NCBI GenBank assembly: GCA_020025875.1
Contig: JAHHRI010000004.1
Location: 1 to 64,000, forward strand
Source: Alphaproteobacteria bacterium
Lineage (GTDB): Bacteria; Pseudomonadota; Alphaproteobacteria; RF32; CAG-239
Length of the DNA stretch: 64,000 nucleotides
Direction of reading: 5' to 3'
The first letter of the stretch is position 1. Each line of letters starts with the position of its first letter. A program made the position numbers and the translations under genes. Of the stretch, positions 17,556-27,757 are shown piece after piece. A model generated the notes under the pieces. That model saw only the letters and a program-made list of their open reading frames with translations. It had not been told where the DNA came from and did not search any database.

Positions 17556-20114
17556 ATGGATAAATTTTATTCTTTATTGCAAACCGGTGTTTCGGCGATT
17601 GCGTTGTGTTGTATGGCCGGTACTGTTTTTGCGGCAGATGTCACCAGCGAAGACGAGTTGAAAAATGCTTTGCAAAACGGCAGCGATGCGACTCTGAGCG
17701 ATGATATCCTGTTGACCGGAAATTTGCCGGAAGCGGCAGCCGGTGACTTTAAGATCAACGGCAATATGCATACATTGTCGGGGAAAGTAGATGTCAATGC
17801 CGAAGGCGAAGAAGAAAAACCAAGTGTCGGCGGTTTTATAATCGGTGCCGGAGCAAAAGCAAATTTTTCTGATTTGAACGTCAAAAAATTGAAACAAGCT
17901 ATTGCCAATAGTGGTACCATTGGCACGATTGATAACGTGACATTTGAAAATAATCTTGTTGAAACGGATGCGGCAGACGCCAAAGGGGGAGCGATTGCCA
18001 ACAGCGGCACGATCGGTACCATTTCGAATTCCGTTTTCCGCGGTAACTCGGCAGTTGCCCAAGGCGGAAATGCATACGGTGGGGCTATTGCAAATTTCGG
18101 CGGTAAAGAATTAACGCTGATCAATACCAGTTTTTACGACAACGTTGTTCAGATAAATCCCGATCCGGCGGCTGCCGGTGGTGAACAAGCTTTTACAGCG
18201 GTCGGCGGTGCGGTTTATTCAAATGGTAATTTGAATATTATTGCTCGTGGTCAAGATGTTGTCTTTTCCGGCAATCATGCATCAATTCCGTCATCCGGAG
18301 AGGATGAAAACGGCGATTCCGGAGAAGGTGGCGGTTCCGGAGAAAACGAAGGATCTGGCGGCGGATCGGAAGGGGATGGTGAAAATGCAGAAGCCCCTCA
18401 GCTGCCGGCAGAAGGCGGTTATGCCTTCGGTTTGATGGACGACGGCGATGAAGGCGGCGAAGGCGGCGAGGAAAAAGATGTTGTTATGAAATATGTCAGC
18501 AGCGCTATTGCCATGGACGGCGGTGTTCTCAATTTGGAAACCGATGGCGGACGCATCATTATTGATGACGACATTGTCAGCGTCAATTCTTTGTTTGATC
18601 TTAATATCAGAGGCAACGATGAAGTGGTGTTTAATCGCTCGGTTGAAGGGGTTAAAAATTTTGTTTTGGACAACTCTTTCCTTACGTTGGGAAGAGGGGC
18701 TTCTTTGTCGGTTAAAAAATATACGGCAAAAGATGAAGCTCAGTTGACGGTTACGGTTAATCCGGATGAAAAGACAGCCTCCAAGCTGATTGTGAACGGT
18801 GACGTGGTCGGAACGACAAAAGTGGTGGTTCAGACAACCTCGGCAACGGTTTTGGGCGCGGAAGATTCTATCTTGTTTGTTATTGCCGATGCGGATAACA
18901 GAGACACGGCAGCCGATTTTGTTGTGTACCGCGTGTACGGCAGTCCGTATATGTGGAAATCTGAATATCGGGCACAAAGCGATGATGAAGGTGAGGAAGG
19001 AGGAGCTCCGTCAAACGGCGGCGGCGCGGGAGTGGTGCCTGCTCCCAAAGATGATACGGGCGGATCTGCTCCCGGCAACACTGAGGGAGGAGAAGGCTCC
19101 GAAAACGGAGGGTTTAACGGATGGTATCTGACGATGACCGGCGAATCTAATCCCGATTTTCGTCCGATGGCACCGGAAATTGCCTCGTTCTTGGCTCTGC
19201 ACAGTGCGGCATTAGAACAAAATCGCGGTGTGATGAGCAGTGTGCGCAACTCTGTCGGGGTTAACAAGTTTTTGTTAAAGCGGTATGGTTTCCTGTATGA
19301 GGACGGCTATCGAACCAAAGCTGTTTCTCATTTGTGGGTTAACCCAGTCTATCGTTATGTTCAGGTCAGCGCGCCGCAGGAATGGGACGCGACCATTGCG
19401 GGCTTTGATGCGGGGCTTGATCTGCAAAGCGACGCTTCAAACAAGTTGGGTGTGTTCGGTTCTTATCGTTACGGTACTTACAGTGTCGGTAAAAACGGTT
19501 ATTTTAAGGCCAATATGGACAGTGAACTTGAAATATCCAGCTTTTTGCTCGGTTTGTATTACCGCTACGACTACAACAATTTTTGGACTTTTGCGACGGC
19601 GTATACCGGAACGCAGCACGCGGAGCTTGAAACGGACGATCATCTGAAAACCGAAGCGGACGGTAGGCAGTATAGCGCGGGAATCGAGATGGGTTATGCT
19701 TTTATTCCGGGGCAAAATTGGACTTTGGAGCCGAGTTTGGGCGTGTTTTACAGCGGTATCGACTATGATGACATGAAAGACGAATATGGTAAGAGTGCAG
19801 AATATTCGATGCTGCATCAGGTTGAAGGTGAATTTGCTGTTAAACTGGAAAGAACGTACGAACATGTCTATGGTTACAGCAAGCTATACATTAAACCGAG
19901 TGTGATCCAGACGGTTAACTTCGGAAATGAAGTGAAGATCACTCACCTCGGCACGGTGGATACGCTGGAAGATCAAACGCTGGGACGGATTGAACTGGGC
20001 GGTCGTTATGCGCTTGACAACAAAATGAGCCTGTTCGGTTATATCAACTATACGACAGGCAGCGACTATAATGACGTTGCCGCTGGTCTCGGCTTTAATT
20101 ATCGCTGGTATTAA
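17556..20114 (+). CDS. Autotransporter (type V secretion) with acidic glycine-rich passenger
   Basis: This 852-residue protein has a signal peptide (about residues 1-26, ending VFA), a passenger and a C-terminal outer-membrane barrel. The early passenger contains repeated GGAIANSGTIGTI and FENN/FRGN-type turns typical of a right-handed beta helix (residues 110-230). Two low-complexity Glu/Asp/Gly-rich stretches interrupt it, around residues 244-305 and 474-520. From about residue 550 an autotransporter barrel is seen, opening with QNRGVMSSVRNSVG and ending in the sorting signal FNYRWY. GGGGGA precedes the ATG. It is monocistronic, ending at a terminator. Adhesion or surface display is likely but the ligand is unknown. 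Confidence 0.85.
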   Translation: MDKFYSLLQTGVSAIALCCMAGTVFAADVTSEDELKNALQNGSDATLSDDILLTGNLPEAAAGDFKINGNMHTLSGKVDVNAEGEEEKPSVGGFIIGAGAKANFSDLNVKKLKQAIANSGTIGTIDNVTFENNLVETDAADAKGGAIANSGTIGTISNSVFRGNSAVAQGGNAYGGAIANFGGKELTLINTSFYDNVVQINPDPAAAGGEQAFTAVGGAVYSNGNLNIIARGQDVVFSGNHASIPSSGEDENGDSGEGGGSGENEGSGGGSEGDGENAEAPQLPAEGGYAFGLMDDGDEGGEGGEEKDVVMKYVSSAIAMDGGVLNLETDGGRIIIDDDIVSVNSLFDLNIRGNDEVVFNRSVEGVKNFVLDNSFLTLGRGASLSVKKYTAKDEAQLTVTVNPDEKTASKLIVNGDVVGTTKVVVQTTSATVLGAEDSILFVIADADNRDTAADFVVYRVYGSPYMWKSEYRAQSDDEGEEGGAPSNGGGAGVVPAPKDDTGGSAPGNTEGGEGSENGGFNGWYLTMTGESNPDFRPMAPEIASFLALHSAALEQNRGVMSSVRNSVGVNKFLLKRYGFLYEDGYRTKAVSHLWVNPVYRYVQVSAPQEWDATIAGFDAGLDLQSDASNKLGVFGSYRYGTYSVGKNGYFKANMDSELEISSFLLGLYYRYDYNNFWTFATAYTGTQHAELETDDHLKTEADGRQYSAGIEMGYAFIPGQNWTLEPSLGVFYSGIDYDDMKDEYGKSAEYSMLHQVEGEFAVKLERTYEHVYGYSKLYIKPSVIQTVNFGNEVKITHLGTVDTLEDQTLGRIELGGRYALDNKMSLFGYINYTTGSDYNDVAAGLGFNYRWY

Positions 20115-20141
20115 GGCTTTGTGCCCGCGTTATTTGTAAGC

Positions 20142-20178
20142 AAGAAAGGGGTTCGGAATGAACTCCTTTCTTTTTTTG
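20142..20178 (+). terminator. Terminator after the autotransporter
   Basis: Arms 20142-20154 and 20160-20172 pair over 13 bp with one G-U, followed by a T-run. It isolates the ribosomal operon downstream from the autotransporter. Confidence 0.85.
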
Positions 20179-20392
20179 GCGCCAAATTTTCTGTGCTTAA
20201 AAAATATGCGGCTGAAGGCGGGCGTTTGGGAATGATTTTTTGGAGAGGTTAAGGGTGATCTCCGACGGTTTTTATCAGGTAAAATTTTTGTCGTTTTTTT
20301 ATGTCGAAAGTTAATGGGTGAATTTGACTCAACAAGAGTCTGAGCAAGCGATTTGTTGTTTGTAAAAAATTGAAAAAAAAGTAATTTTTTAC

Positions 20393-20421
20393 TTGCAAAG
20401 TTGGTTTGCTTATGTTACAAA
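20393..20421 (+). promoter_or_regulatory. Candidate S10 operon promoter
   Basis: TTGCAA (20393-20398), a 17-bp spacer and TACAAA (20416-20421) lie after an A/T-rich stretch that could serve as an UP element. Each box matches 4/6. The site is placed between the autotransporter terminator and the structured leader of rpsJ, which supports it. Confidence 0.4.
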
Positions 20422-20429
20422 ACGCTCAC

Positions 20430-20587
20430 GTTAACCGGCGCAAAAGGCGGGAGTCTGCCTGTCGGTTGTCATAAGAAATATCCCGCAGTCCTTGAGTTGC
20501 AAGGTTCTGCATAAGGTTAATTTTTTAGATGGCAAGATTGGCGCAGGCCGAATTGTTGCCATCTAGTTATAGGAAAAGTAATTTGAA
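20430..20587 (+). promoter_or_regulatory. Structured leader of the S10 operon
   Basis: About 160 bp of non-coding leader precedes rpsJ. The clearest element is a hairpin with perfect 9-bp arms (20527-20535 and 20556-20564) and a partly paired interior, ending 23 bp before the start codon. A second, weaker pairing occurs around 20434-20468. In gammaproteobacteria L4 represses the S10 operon through its leader; whether this leader binds L4 is unknown. Confidence 0.45.
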
Positions 20588-20899
20588 ATGATGGATACAC
20601 AAAACATAAGAATTCGCCTCAAGGCTTTTGATCATCGTCTGCTCGATTTGTCGACTAAGGAAATTGTTCATACGGCCAAAAGAACCGGGGCAAACGTAAG
20701 AGGACCGATCCCTCTGCCGACAAGAATTGAGAAGTTTACGGTCAATCGTTCTCCGCACGTAGATAAAAAATCTCGCGAGCAGTTCGAAATCAGAACTCAT
20801 AAGAGACTTCTTGATATTGTCGATCCGACACCGCAAACCGTAGATGCTTTGATGAAACTCGATCTGGCTGCCGGTGTTAACGTTGAAATCAAACTGTAA
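20588..20899 (+). CDS. rpsJ: 30S ribosomal protein S10
   Basis: This 103-residue protein is S10 (NusE), a small-subunit head protein that also takes part in antitermination. Signatures are [14 protein letters not shown], the loop [29 protein letters not shown] and the terminal [13 protein letters not shown]. Start ATGs exist at 20588 and 20591. It opens the ribosomal block here; the usual upstream str genes (rpsL, rpsG, fusA, tuf) are absent and an autotransporter takes their place. Confidence 0.98.
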   Translation: MMDTQNIRIRLKAFDHRLLDLSTKEIVHTAKRTGANVRGPIPLPTRIEKFTVNRSPHVDKKSREQFEIRTHKRLLDIVDPTPQTVDALMKLDLAAGVNVEIKL

Positions 20900-20997
20900 T
20901 TGTTTTTTTAAGCAAAAATAATTACCCGTAAATTAAAAGCAATGTTGGCTTTCGTGAAATATGGGAGGTCAACCAATTGAAAAAGGAAAATAAAATA

Positions 20998-21717
20998 ATG
21001 CGTACTGGTTTAATCGCAAAAAAACTGGGGATGTCTCGCATTTTTGAGGCTAACGGAACCCATGTGCCGGTTACGGTTCTTTCCGTAGACAACCTGCAGG
21101 TTGTTGATGTTAGAACGATGGATCGGGACGGGTATGTTGCTGTTCAGTTGGGCAGCGGCGCCGTTAAGGCCAAAAATGTGTCGAAGGCAATGAAAGGTCA
21201 TTTTGCCAAGGCAAATGTTGAGCCAAAGAAAAAATTGGGTGAGTTTAGAGTTTCCGAAGACTGCCTGCTCTCGGTAGGAGCGGAGTTGTCCGTGGAGCAT
21301 TTTGTCCCCGGTCAATATGTTGATGTGTGTGCCACTTCTATCGGTAAAGGTTTTGCCGGTGTTATGAAACGCCACAACTTTGCCGGTCTGGAAGCCAGCC
21401 ACGGTGTATCTGTTTCTCACCGTTCTCATGGTTCTACAGGTCAAAGACAAGATCCCGGTCGAGTATTCAAGGGTAAGAAAATGGCAGGCCATATGGGTGC
21501 CGAGCGCGTAACCGTTCAGAATTTGAAAGTGGTTGCCGTTGATGCCGAAAAAGGCCTGATTATGGTCAAAGGCGGCGTGCCGGGTTGTGAAAACGCATGG
21601 GTTCGGATTACCGACGCTGTCAAGAAAAGCAGCAATGTCGAACTGCCGATGCCCGCTGGTTTGAAAAAAGTTGATGAACCTGTTGCAGTTAAAGCTGAAA
21701 CAGCTGATAATGCTTAA
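20998..21717 (+). CDS. rplC: 50S ribosomal protein L3
   Basis: This 239-residue protein is large-subunit L3, which helps start assembly and approaches the peptidyl transferase centre. Recognised by [16 protein letters not shown] at the start, [25 protein letters not shown] near residue 145, and [13 protein letters not shown]. The ATG at 20998 with AAGGA upstream is preferred to a TTG at 20977. The last 25 residues form an Ala/Val/Lys-rich tail beyond the E. coli length. Confidence 0.97.
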   Translation: MRTGLIAKKLGMSRIFEANGTHVPVTVLSVDNLQVVDVRTMDRDGYVAVQLGSGAVKAKNVSKAMKGHFAKANVEPKKKLGEFRVSEDCLLSVGAELSVEHFVPGQYVDVCATSIGKGFAGVMKRHNFAGLEASHGVSVSHRSHGSTGQRQDPGRVFKGKKMAGHMGAERVTVQNLKVVAVDAEKGLIMVKGGVPGCENAWVRITDAVKKSSNVELPMPAGLKKVDEPVAVKAETADNA

Positions 21718-21736
21718 AGGATAAAGGATAGAAGTT

Positions 21737-22357
21737 ATGAAACAGGACATCTTAAGTTTAGAAAATAAAAATGTCGGCACCATTGAGCTGAACGAATCGA
21801 TTTTCGGTTTGGAAGTTCGTGCAGATATTTTGCAACGGGTTGTAAGATGGCAGTTGGCCAAAATGCAAGCCGGTACCCACAAAACTAAAGGGCGCTCCGA
21901 AGTTGCTCTGACACCTGCCAAACCTTTCAAACAGAAAGGAAGCGGCAATGCACGTCAGGGTTCACGCAAGGGCACTCAGTTTAGAAAGGGTGGAATCGTG
22001 TTTGGTCCGGTTGTTCGTGACCATTCGCATGATTTGACCAAGAAATTTAGAAAGCTTGGTCTTAAAACAGCTCTCTCGGCCAAGGCTAAAGAGGGCAGCC
22101 TCGTTATCGTTGATGAGGCCAAGTTGAACAGTCCGAAAACCAAAGACTTGGAAGCTAAGCTCCGTCTTTGCGGGCTCACCAACTGCCTGTTCGTTGACGG
22201 ACAAGAGGTTGATATTAATTTTGCATTGGCTTCTCGTAATATTCTCGGCGTAGACGTCTTGCCGGCAATCGGTGCCAATGTGTATGACATCTTAAGAAAA
22301 GACAAATTGGTGTTGACTAAAGATGCCGTCAGTTGCTTGGAGGAAAGATTGAAATGA
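21737..22357 (+). CDS. rplD: 50S ribosomal protein L4
   Basis: This 206-residue protein is L4, lining the peptide exit tunnel and, in E. coli, repressing its own operon. The conserved extended loop is seen around residues 45-90 ([27 protein letters not shown], then FGP). The stop overlaps the rplW start in an ATGA, so the two are translationally coupled. Confidence 0.97.
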   Translation: MKQDILSLENKNVGTIELNESIFGLEVRADILQRVVRWQLAKMQAGTHKTKGRSEVALTPAKPFKQKGSGNARQGSRKGTQFRKGGIVFGPVVRDHSHDLTKKFRKLGLKTALSAKAKEGSLVIVDEAKLNSPKTKDLEAKLRLCGLTNCLFVDGQEVDINFALASRNILGVDVLPAIGANVYDILRKDKLVLTKDAVSCLEERLK

Positions 22358-22671
22358 GTAAAAACGAGAAAACCAACAATGTAACTGCGCAGATGTACGA
22401 TACACTGCTTCGTCCGGTAATCACCGAAAAATCGATGCTTTCGAGCGAAGCCGGAAAAATTGTTTTCCGTGTTCCGTTAGAAGCTTCCAAAGACGAGATC
22501 AAGGCTGCTGTTGAAGCTATCTTCAACGTCAAAGTAACCAAGGTGAATACCATTCGTCAGGCTGGCAAGACCAAAAGATTCAGAAACAATCTGGGACGTC
22601 GTTCCGATTTTAAGAAGGCTTTGGTTACTCTTGCCGATGGTCAAAATATTGATGTTACAACAGGAATTTAA
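22354..22671 (+). CDS. rplW: 50S ribosomal protein L23
   Basis: This 105-residue protein is L23, the exit-tunnel rim protein that docks SRP and trigger factor. The [10 protein letters not shown] motif and the [17 protein letters not shown] segment identify it. The ATG at 22354 overlaps the rplD stop by 4 bp and has GGAGG upstream; a longer in-frame start lies inside rplD and is rejected. Confidence 0.97.
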   Translation: MSKNEKTNNVTAQMYDTLLRPVITEKSMLSSEAGKIVFRVPLEASKDEIKAAVEAIFNVKVTKVNTIRQAGKTKRFRNNLGRRSDFKKALVTLADGQNIDVTTGI

Positions 22672-22674
22672 AAA

Positions 22675-23508
22675 ATGGTGTTAAAAACATATAAGCCCAC
22701 GTCTCCCGGACTTCGGCAGTTGGTCATCGTTGACAGATCAGAACTGTACAAAGGAGCTCCTGAAAAGTCTTTGACAATCGGTCTTACTAAGACCGGTGGG
22801 CGTGATAATTTCGGACATGTTACAAGTCGGAGAAAGGGCGGCGGACATAAACGCAAGCTCAGAATTATCGACTTTAGACGTAATAAATTTGATGTTGAGG
22901 CAACTGTCGAGAGAATAGAATATGATCCGAACCGTTCCGCTTTCATTGCGTTGATCTGCTATGAAGATGGCGAGAAGTCCTATATTCTGGCTCCGCAGAG
23001 ATTGAAAGCCGGCGACAAAATTATATCGGCTGCCAAAGCTGATATTAAGCCGGGCAATGCCATGCCTCTTAAGAATATGCCGGTCGGTACCATTATTCAC
23101 AACGTTGAGCTGCGTTCGGGCAAGGGCGGACAGTTGGTTCGTTCGGCCGGTTGCTATGCTCAGGTTGTCGGTAAAGACGGCGGTTATGCTCAGTTAAAAC
23201 TGAGTTCCGGCGAATTGAGAGTTGTTCGCGAAGAGTGTTTGGCAACGGTTGGCGCCGTTTCCAATCCGGACAATCAGAACAAATCTCTCGGCAAAGCCGG
23301 TCGCACTCGTTGGCTGGGACTGCGTCCTGTTTCCCGCGGTGTTGCCATGAACCCTGTCGATCACCCGATGGGTGGTGGTGAAGGCCGTACTTCGGGCGGA
23401 CGTCATCCGACCACGCCGTGGGGCAAACCGACTAAGGGCGGAAAGACTCGTTCTAACAAAAAGACGGATCGCTTTATTATGAGATCACGTCGCGACAATA
23501 AGAAATAA
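22675..23508 (+). CDS. rplB: 50S ribosomal protein L2
   Basis: This 277-residue protein is L2, needed for subunit association and peptidyl transferase assembly. Typical segments are [13 protein letters not shown] at the start, [15 protein letters not shown] near residue 55, and the catalytic-centre region [30 protein letters not shown] near residues 220-250. It begins 3 bp after rplW. Confidence 0.98.
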   Translation: MVLKTYKPTSPGLRQLVIVDRSELYKGAPEKSLTIGLTKTGGRDNFGHVTSRRKGGGHKRKLRIIDFRRNKFDVEATVERIEYDPNRSAFIALICYEDGEKSYILAPQRLKAGDKIISAAKADIKPGNAMPLKNMPVGTIIHNVELRSGKGGQLVRSAGCYAQVVGKDGGYAQLKLSSGELRVVREECLATVGAVSNPDNQNKSLGKAGRTRWLGLRPVSRGVAMNPVDHPMGGGEGRTSGGRHPTTPWGKPTKGGKTRSNKKTDRFIMRSRRDNKK

Positions 23509-23523
23509 TAAGGAGATAAGCTA

Positions 23524-23802
23524 ATGACACGTTCAGTTTGGAAAGGACCGTTTGTTGATGGATATCTTCTGAAGAAAGCAGACGCAGCCAGAGCTTCGGG
23601 CAGAAACGAAGTAATTAAAATCTGGTCGCGCAGATCCACCATGTTGCCGCAGTTTGTCGGTTTGACATTTGGTGTTCACAATGGTCATAAGTTTATCCCG
23701 GTTCTCGTTACCGAAGATATGGTCGGCCACAAATTCGGTGAATTTGCCCCGACGCGCGTATTTTACGGTCACGCTGCCGATAAGAAAGCTAAGAGGAGTT
23801 AG
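23524..23802 (+). CDS. rpsS: 30S ribosomal protein S19
   Basis: This 92-residue protein is S19 of the small-subunit head. [16 protein letters not shown], the [14 protein letters not shown] segment and [10 protein letters not shown] are diagnostic. AAGGAG lies 9 bp before the ATG. The stop is 2 bp before the rplV start codon. Confidence 0.98.
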   Translation: MTRSVWKGPFVDGYLLKKADAARASGRNEVIKIWSRRSTMLPQFVGLTFGVHNGHKFIPVLVTEDMVGHKFGEFAPTRVFYGHAADKKAKRS

Positions 23803-23804
23803 TG

Positions 23805-24179
23805 ATGGGAAAGTCTAAAGATACAAGAAGACTGCAGGCAAATCAGGCTCAGGCCGTTTGCAATGCGCTGCGGACGAGCCCTCGCAAGCTTAATCTGGTT
23901 GCCGAATCGATCCGCGGATTGGCTGTTGAAAAGGCTGTTGCTGAGCTTACTTTCTCAAAGAAGAGAATTGCAAAGTCGGTTTTGAAAGTTTTGCAGTCGG
24001 CGATTGCAAATGCTGAAAACAATCATCAGTTAAACATTGATAAGCTTTTTGTTAGTGAAGCTTATTGCGGAAAAGGTTTGGTAATGAAACGCATGCACGC
24101 AAGAGGTCGCGGCAGAGGAGCAAGAGTTTTGAAACCTTTCTCCAACATTACTATTGTTGTAACCGAGCGTCAGGAGTAA
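23805..24179 (+). CDS. rplV: 50S ribosomal protein L22
   Basis: This 124-residue protein is L22, which extends into the peptide exit tunnel. [17 protein letters not shown] and the C-terminal [23 protein letters not shown] identify it. A GTG at 23802 is in frame, but the ATG at 23805 with GAGGAG upstream is preferred. Confidence 0.97.
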   Translation: MGKSKDTRRLQANQAQAVCNALRTSPRKLNLVAESIRGLAVEKAVAELTFSKKRIAKSVLKVLQSAIANAENNHQLNIDKLFVSEAYCGKGLVMKRMHARGRGRGARVLKPFSNITIVVTERQE

Positions 24180-24183
24180 GTTG

Positions 24184-24852
24184 ATGGGACAGAAAGCAAA
24201 TCCTACAAGTCTTCGTTTGGGTGTCAACCGTACATGGGATTCCCGTTGGTATGCCGACGATAACTATGCCGGTTACCTGCATGAAGACGTTAAAATTAAA
24301 GAATTCTTGAAAAAGAAACTGGCTCAGGCCGGCATCAGCAGAATCGTCATTGAACGTCCTGCGAAGAAGGCCAGAGTTACCATTCACTCGGCAAGGCCTG
24401 GTGTTGTTATCGGTAAAAAAGGTCAGGATATTGAAGCTTTGAGAAAAGAAATTCAATCGATGACCGCTTCCGAAGTTCAGCTGAACATTTTGGAAGTTAG
24501 AAAACCGGAACTGGATGCACAACTGGTTGCAGACAGCGTTGCTCAGCAGTTGGAAAGACGTGTGGCTTTCCGTCGCGCCATGAAACGCGTTATGCAGTCG
24601 GCCCTGCGTCTTGGAGCCGAAGGAATTAAAGTAAGCTGCTCAGGTCGTTTGGGCGGTGCGGAAATTGCCAGAACCGAACATTATCGGGAAGGGCGGGTTC
24701 CATTGCACACCCTGCGTGCCGATATTGATTATGCAACTTCAACGGCTCATACCACTTATGGTGCTTGCGGTGTAAAAGTTTGGATCTACAAAGGTGAGAT
24801 TATGGCTCACGATCCAATGGCCCAAGACAAGAAGTTGGCTGAACAAAAGTAA
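24184..24852 (+). CDS. rpsC: 30S ribosomal protein S3
   Basis: This 222-residue protein is S3, part of the mRNA entry helicase. [13 protein letters not shown] opens it, and the KH domain carries [14 protein letters not shown] near residue 75. The C-terminal half includes [25 protein letters not shown] at 24181 is also in frame, but the ATG matches homologues. Confidence 0.98.
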   Translation: MGQKANPTSLRLGVNRTWDSRWYADDNYAGYLHEDVKIKEFLKKKLAQAGISRIVIERPAKKARVTIHSARPGVVIGKKGQDIEALRKEIQSMTASEVQLNILEVRKPELDAQLVADSVAQQLERRVAFRRAMKRVMQSALRLGAEGIKVSCSGRLGGAEIARTEHYREGRVPLHTLRADIDYATSTAHTTYGACGVKVWIYKGEIMAHDPMAQDKKLAEQK

Positions 24853-24871
24853 ACATTGAGGTTTAAGTAAA

Positions 24872-25300
24872 ATGTTAAGTCCAAAAAGATTAAAATTCCG
24901 CAAGCAGCACAAAGGCCGTATCCACGGTCTGACAAAGGGCGGCGCGGAACTGAGTTTCGGTACATATGGATTGAAAGCTCTGACACCGGATCGCATTACG
25001 GCACGCCAGATTGAAGCTGCGCGTCGTGCGATTACCCGTGAAATGAAAAGAGCCGGAAGAGTATGGATCCGAATTTTTCCGGATGTGCCGGTATCTGATA
25101 AACCTGCCGAAGTTCGTATGGGCAAAGGTAAGGGTTCGATTGAATACTGGTGCGCCAGAGTGCACCCCGGTCGGATTATGTTTGAAATCGACGGCGTGAG
25201 TGAGGAAGTTGCCCGCACGGCTTTTGCCTTGGGCGCAGCCAAACTCCCGATTAAAACAAAATTCGTCAAACGTCTTAATTCTGACCAAGGAGTAGCATAA
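24872..25300 (+). CDS. rplP: 50S ribosomal protein L16
   Basis: This 142-residue protein is L16 of the central protuberance, near the A-site tRNA. It starts [16 protein letters not shown] and includes [15 protein letters not shown] and the [12 protein letters not shown] loop. Five genes upstream and many downstream keep the standard S10 order. Confidence 0.98.
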   Translation: MLSPKRLKFRKQHKGRIHGLTKGGAELSFGTYGLKALTPDRITARQIEAARRAITREMKRAGRVWIRIFPDVPVSDKPAEVRMGKGKGSIEYWCARVHPGRIMFEIDGVSEEVARTAFALGAAKLPIKTKFVKRLNSDQGVA

Positions 25301-25301
25301 G

Positions 25302-25499
25302 ATGGCAAAAATAAAAGATCTTCGCAGCATGACGGCTGACGAGTTGGAAGCTAAATTGGTTGAAGCCAAAAAGGAACAGTTCAACCTGCGTATTCAGCAG
25401 TCTACCGGACAATTGCAGAACACAGCAAATGTCAAAAAAGTTCGCCGCGAAATTGCAAAAATCAACACGCTTTTAACCGAGCGTAAGAAGAATAGTTAG
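25302..25499 (+). CDS. rpmC: 50S ribosomal protein L29
   Basis: This 65-residue helical hairpin is L29, at the exit tunnel rim. [32 protein letters not shown] composition and the closing [15 protein letters not shown] are typical. It starts 1 bp after the rplP stop, with AAGGAG just inside the rplP end. Confidence 0.97.
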   Translation: MAKIKDLRSMTADELEAKLVEAKKEQFNLRIQQSTGQLQNTANVKKVRREIAKINTLLTERKKNS

Positions 25500-25510
25500 G
25501 AGAAAAAGCT

Positions 25511-25750
25511 ATGCCTAAAAGAATTCTTCAAGGTGTTGTTGTAAGTGATAAACAGGACAAGACCGTGGTCGTTAAAGTTGAACGTCAGGTTATGCATCCG
25601 GTTTATAAGAAATTCATCAAGAAAAGCAAAAAGTATGCCGCTCATGATGAAAACAACCAGTTCAAAATTGGTGATGAAGTTAGAATTATTGAGGCCAAGC
25701 CTTATTCTAAGACCAAGACTTGGACCGTGTTAGTTGATAACGCCGAATAG
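25511..25750 (+). CDS. rpsQ: 30S ribosomal protein S17
   Basis: This 79-residue OB-fold protein is S17, a primary 16S rRNA binder. [18 protein letters not shown] and [14 protein letters not shown] are diagnostic. GGAGAAAAAGCT precedes the ATG. It ends the S10 cluster, and rplN follows after 15 bp without any terminator, so S10 and spc genes are probably cotranscribed. Confidence 0.97.
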   Translation: MPKRILQGVVVSDKQDKTVVVKVERQVMHPVYKKFIKKSKKYAAHDENNQFKIGDEVRIIEAKPYSKTKTWTVLVDNAE

Positions 25751-25765
25751 AGAAGGAAGAGAAAA

Positions 25766-26134
25766 ATGATACAAATGCAAACCAACCTGGATGTTGCAGA
25801 CAACTCAGGAGCACGTCAGGTGCAGTGCATAAAGGTTCTTGGCGGTTCTAAGAGAATGCACGCGACTGTCGGAGACATAATCGTCGTATCGATTAAGGAA
25901 GCATTGCCGAAGGGACGCGTTAAGAAAGGCGATGTCCACAAAGCCGTTATCGTTCGCACTGCAAGCGACATTCGCCGCAAAGACGGATCAGTCATTCGTT
26001 TTGACAGCAATGCCGCGGTTCTGATCAACAAAGACGGTGAGCCGATCGGCACCCGTATTTTTGGCCCTGTGACCAGAGAATTGCGTGCAAAGAAATTTAT
26101 GAAAATAATTTCATTAGCGCCGGAGGTATTATAA
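25766..26134 (+). CDS. rplN: 50S ribosomal protein L14
   Basis: This 122-residue protein is L14, at the subunit interface. Typical segments: [34 protein letters not shown], and [23 protein letters not shown]. The stop shares one base with the rplX start. Confidence 0.98.
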   Translation: MIQMQTNLDVADNSGARQVQCIKVLGGSKRMHATVGDIIVVSIKEALPKGRVKKGDVHKAVIVRTASDIRRKDGSVIRFDSNAAVLINKDGEPIGTRIFGPVTRELRAKKFMKIISLAPEVL

Positions 26135-26454
26135 TGAACCTTAAGTTGAAAGTAAAAAAAGGTGATCAGGTTATTGTATTGTCGGGTGACGACAAAGGCA
26201 AAACCGGAGAGGTCATGAAAGCTATGCCGAAAGAAGGCAAAGTCGTTGTTCAAGGTGTCAATCTGGTTAAAAGACACACCAAGCCCAGCCAGACATCTGC
26301 AGGGGGCATTATCACCAAAGAAGCGCCGATTCACGTTTCCAATGTGGCTTTGGTTGATTCTCAGTCCGGAAAAGCAACTAAGGTCGGATATAAGGAAGAA
26401 AATGGCCGTAAGGTTCGTTTTGCCCGTAAATCCGGTGAAGTAATCGATAAATAA
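26134..26454 (+). CDS. rplX: 50S ribosomal protein L24
   Basis: This 106-residue KOW-domain protein is L24, an assembly initiator. [20 protein letters not shown] is the KOW motif and [12 protein letters not shown] follows. GGAGG lies 7 bp before the ATG, inside rplN. Confidence 0.98.
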   Translation: MNLKLKVKKGDQVIVLSGDDKGKTGEVMKAMPKEGKVVVQGVNLVKRHTKPSQTSAGGIITKEAPIHVSNVALVDSQSGKATKVGYKEENGRKVRFARKSGEVIDK

Positions 26455-26466
26455 GGGATCAGATTG

Positions 26467-27006
26467 ATGACAAATTTTGAAAAATTGTATAATGAGGTCA
26501 TTAAGAAATCTCTCGTGGACAAATTCGGTTACACCAATAGCCACGAGATTCCGAAGCTGACCAAAATCGTCCTTAACATGGGTGTCGGTGATGCCGTTAT
26601 GGACAAGAAAAAACTCAACAATGCGGCAGAAGAAATGGGCATTATCGCCGGTCAAAAGCCGATTGTTACCAAAGCTCGCAAATCTATCGCTACCTTTAAG
26701 GTAAGAGAAGAAATGCCGATTGGCTGCAAAGTTACTCTGAGAAGAGAAAGAATGTACGAATTTTTGGAAAGACTGGTTAACATGGCTTTGCCGCGAATCA
26801 GAGATTTCCACGGCATTCAGGGCAAAAACTTTGACGGACGCGGCAATTTTGCGTTCGGCATTAAAGAGCAGATTATTTTTCCTGAAATCAACTATGAAAA
26901 AGTTGATGCCGTACGCGGTATGGATATTGTTATCTGCACATCTGCCAAAACTGACGAAGAAGCCAAAGCGCTTCTGACCGGTTTCAACTTACCGATTAAG
27001 AATTAA
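26467..27006 (+). CDS. rplE: 50S ribosomal protein L5
   Basis: This 179-residue protein is L5, which binds 5S rRNA and contacts the P-site t[17 protein letters not shown] near residue 30, [20 protein letters not shown] and [18 protein letters not shown] identify it. The ATG at 26467 follows an in-frame TTG at 26464, which is not needed. Confidence 0.98.
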   Translation: MTNFEKLYNEVIKKSLVDKFGYTNSHEIPKLTKIVLNMGVGDAVMDKKKLNNAAEEMGIIAGQKPIVTKARKSIATFKVREEMPIGCKVTLRRERMYEFLERLVNMALPRIRDFHGIQGKNFDGRGNFAFGIKEQIIFPEINYEKVDAVRGMDIVICTSAKTDEEAKALLTGFNLPIKN

Positions 27007-27020
27007 GCGGAGATTTTACC

Positions 27021-27326
27021 ATGGCAAAAAAGAGTTCTATTTACAGAAACCTGAAAAGAATCCGTAAAGCCGAGAAGTTTGCTGCTGTTCGTGGCAAGTT
27101 GATCGCCGAGATTAAAGATAAGAACACTTCTCCTGAAGAAAGATTCAAGAAAGTGTTAAAATTAGCCGAACTGCCTCGCAATTCGTCCAAGGTTCGCATT
27201 AAGAACCGTTGCGAAAATACGGGCCGTTCCCGTGGTGTTTACCGCAAGTTTAAGCTGTGCCGCAACGAACTGAGAAGAATGGCCAGCTTCGGTGAGATCC
27301 CCGGTTTAGTAAAATCCAGCTGGTAG
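27021..27326 (+). CDS. rpsN: 30S ribosomal protein S14, zinc-free form
   Basis: This 101-residue protein is S14 of the long, zinc-independent (C-minus) type. The two CxxC pairs of the short form are absent. The C-terminal part [19 protein letters not shown] and [18 protein letters not shown] is diagnostic. GGAGATTTTACC precedes the ATG. Confidence 0.98.
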   Translation: MAKKSSIYRNLKRIRKAEKFAAVRGKLIAEIKDKNTSPEERFKKVLKLAELPRNSSKVRIKNRCENTGRSRGVYRKFKLCRNELRRMASFGEIPGLVKSSW

Positions 27327-27343
27327 TAGGAGGTTTTTAGATT

Positions 27344-27742
27344 ATGTCTATGTCTGATCCTTTGGGCGATATGCTCACACGCATTAGAAACGCACAAAGC
27401 GCGAAGAAAAAGGAAGTCGTTTCTCCTGCTTCTCGCTTGCGTGAAAATGTTTTAGAAGTTCTCAAAAAAGAGGGTTATATCCTCGGTTACGAAAAATACA
27501 ACGTTCGTGCAGGTATTGATGAACTTCGCATTCAGTTGAAGTACTTTGAAGGTGCTTCGGTTATTAACGAAATTTACCGTGTCTCTACACCGGGTCGTCG
27601 CGTTTATTCGAGTGTTAAAGACCTGCCGAGAGTGTACAACGGTCTGGGTATCTCGATCATTTCGACTCCTCAGGGCGTTATGAGCGACAATGAAGCCAGA
27701 AAGGCCAATGTCGGCGGTGAAATTCTTTGTCAAGTATTTTAG
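27344..27742 (+). CDS. rpsH: 30S ribosomal protein S8
   Basis: This 132-residue protein is S8, a central-domain 16S rRNA binder and, in E. coli, the repressor of the spc operon. [14 protein letters not shown] opens it and [20 protein letters not shown] closes it. TAGGAGG precedes the ATG at 27344; a second ATG is at 27350. Confidence 0.98.
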   Translation: MSMSDPLGDMLTRIRNAQSAKKKEVVSPASRLRENVLEVLKKEGYILGYEKYNVRAGIDELRIQLKYFEGASVINEIYRVSTPGRRVYSSVKDLPRVYNGLGISIISTPQGVMSDNEARKANVGGEILCQVF

Positions 27743-27757
27743 TTAGGGGGAATTGGT

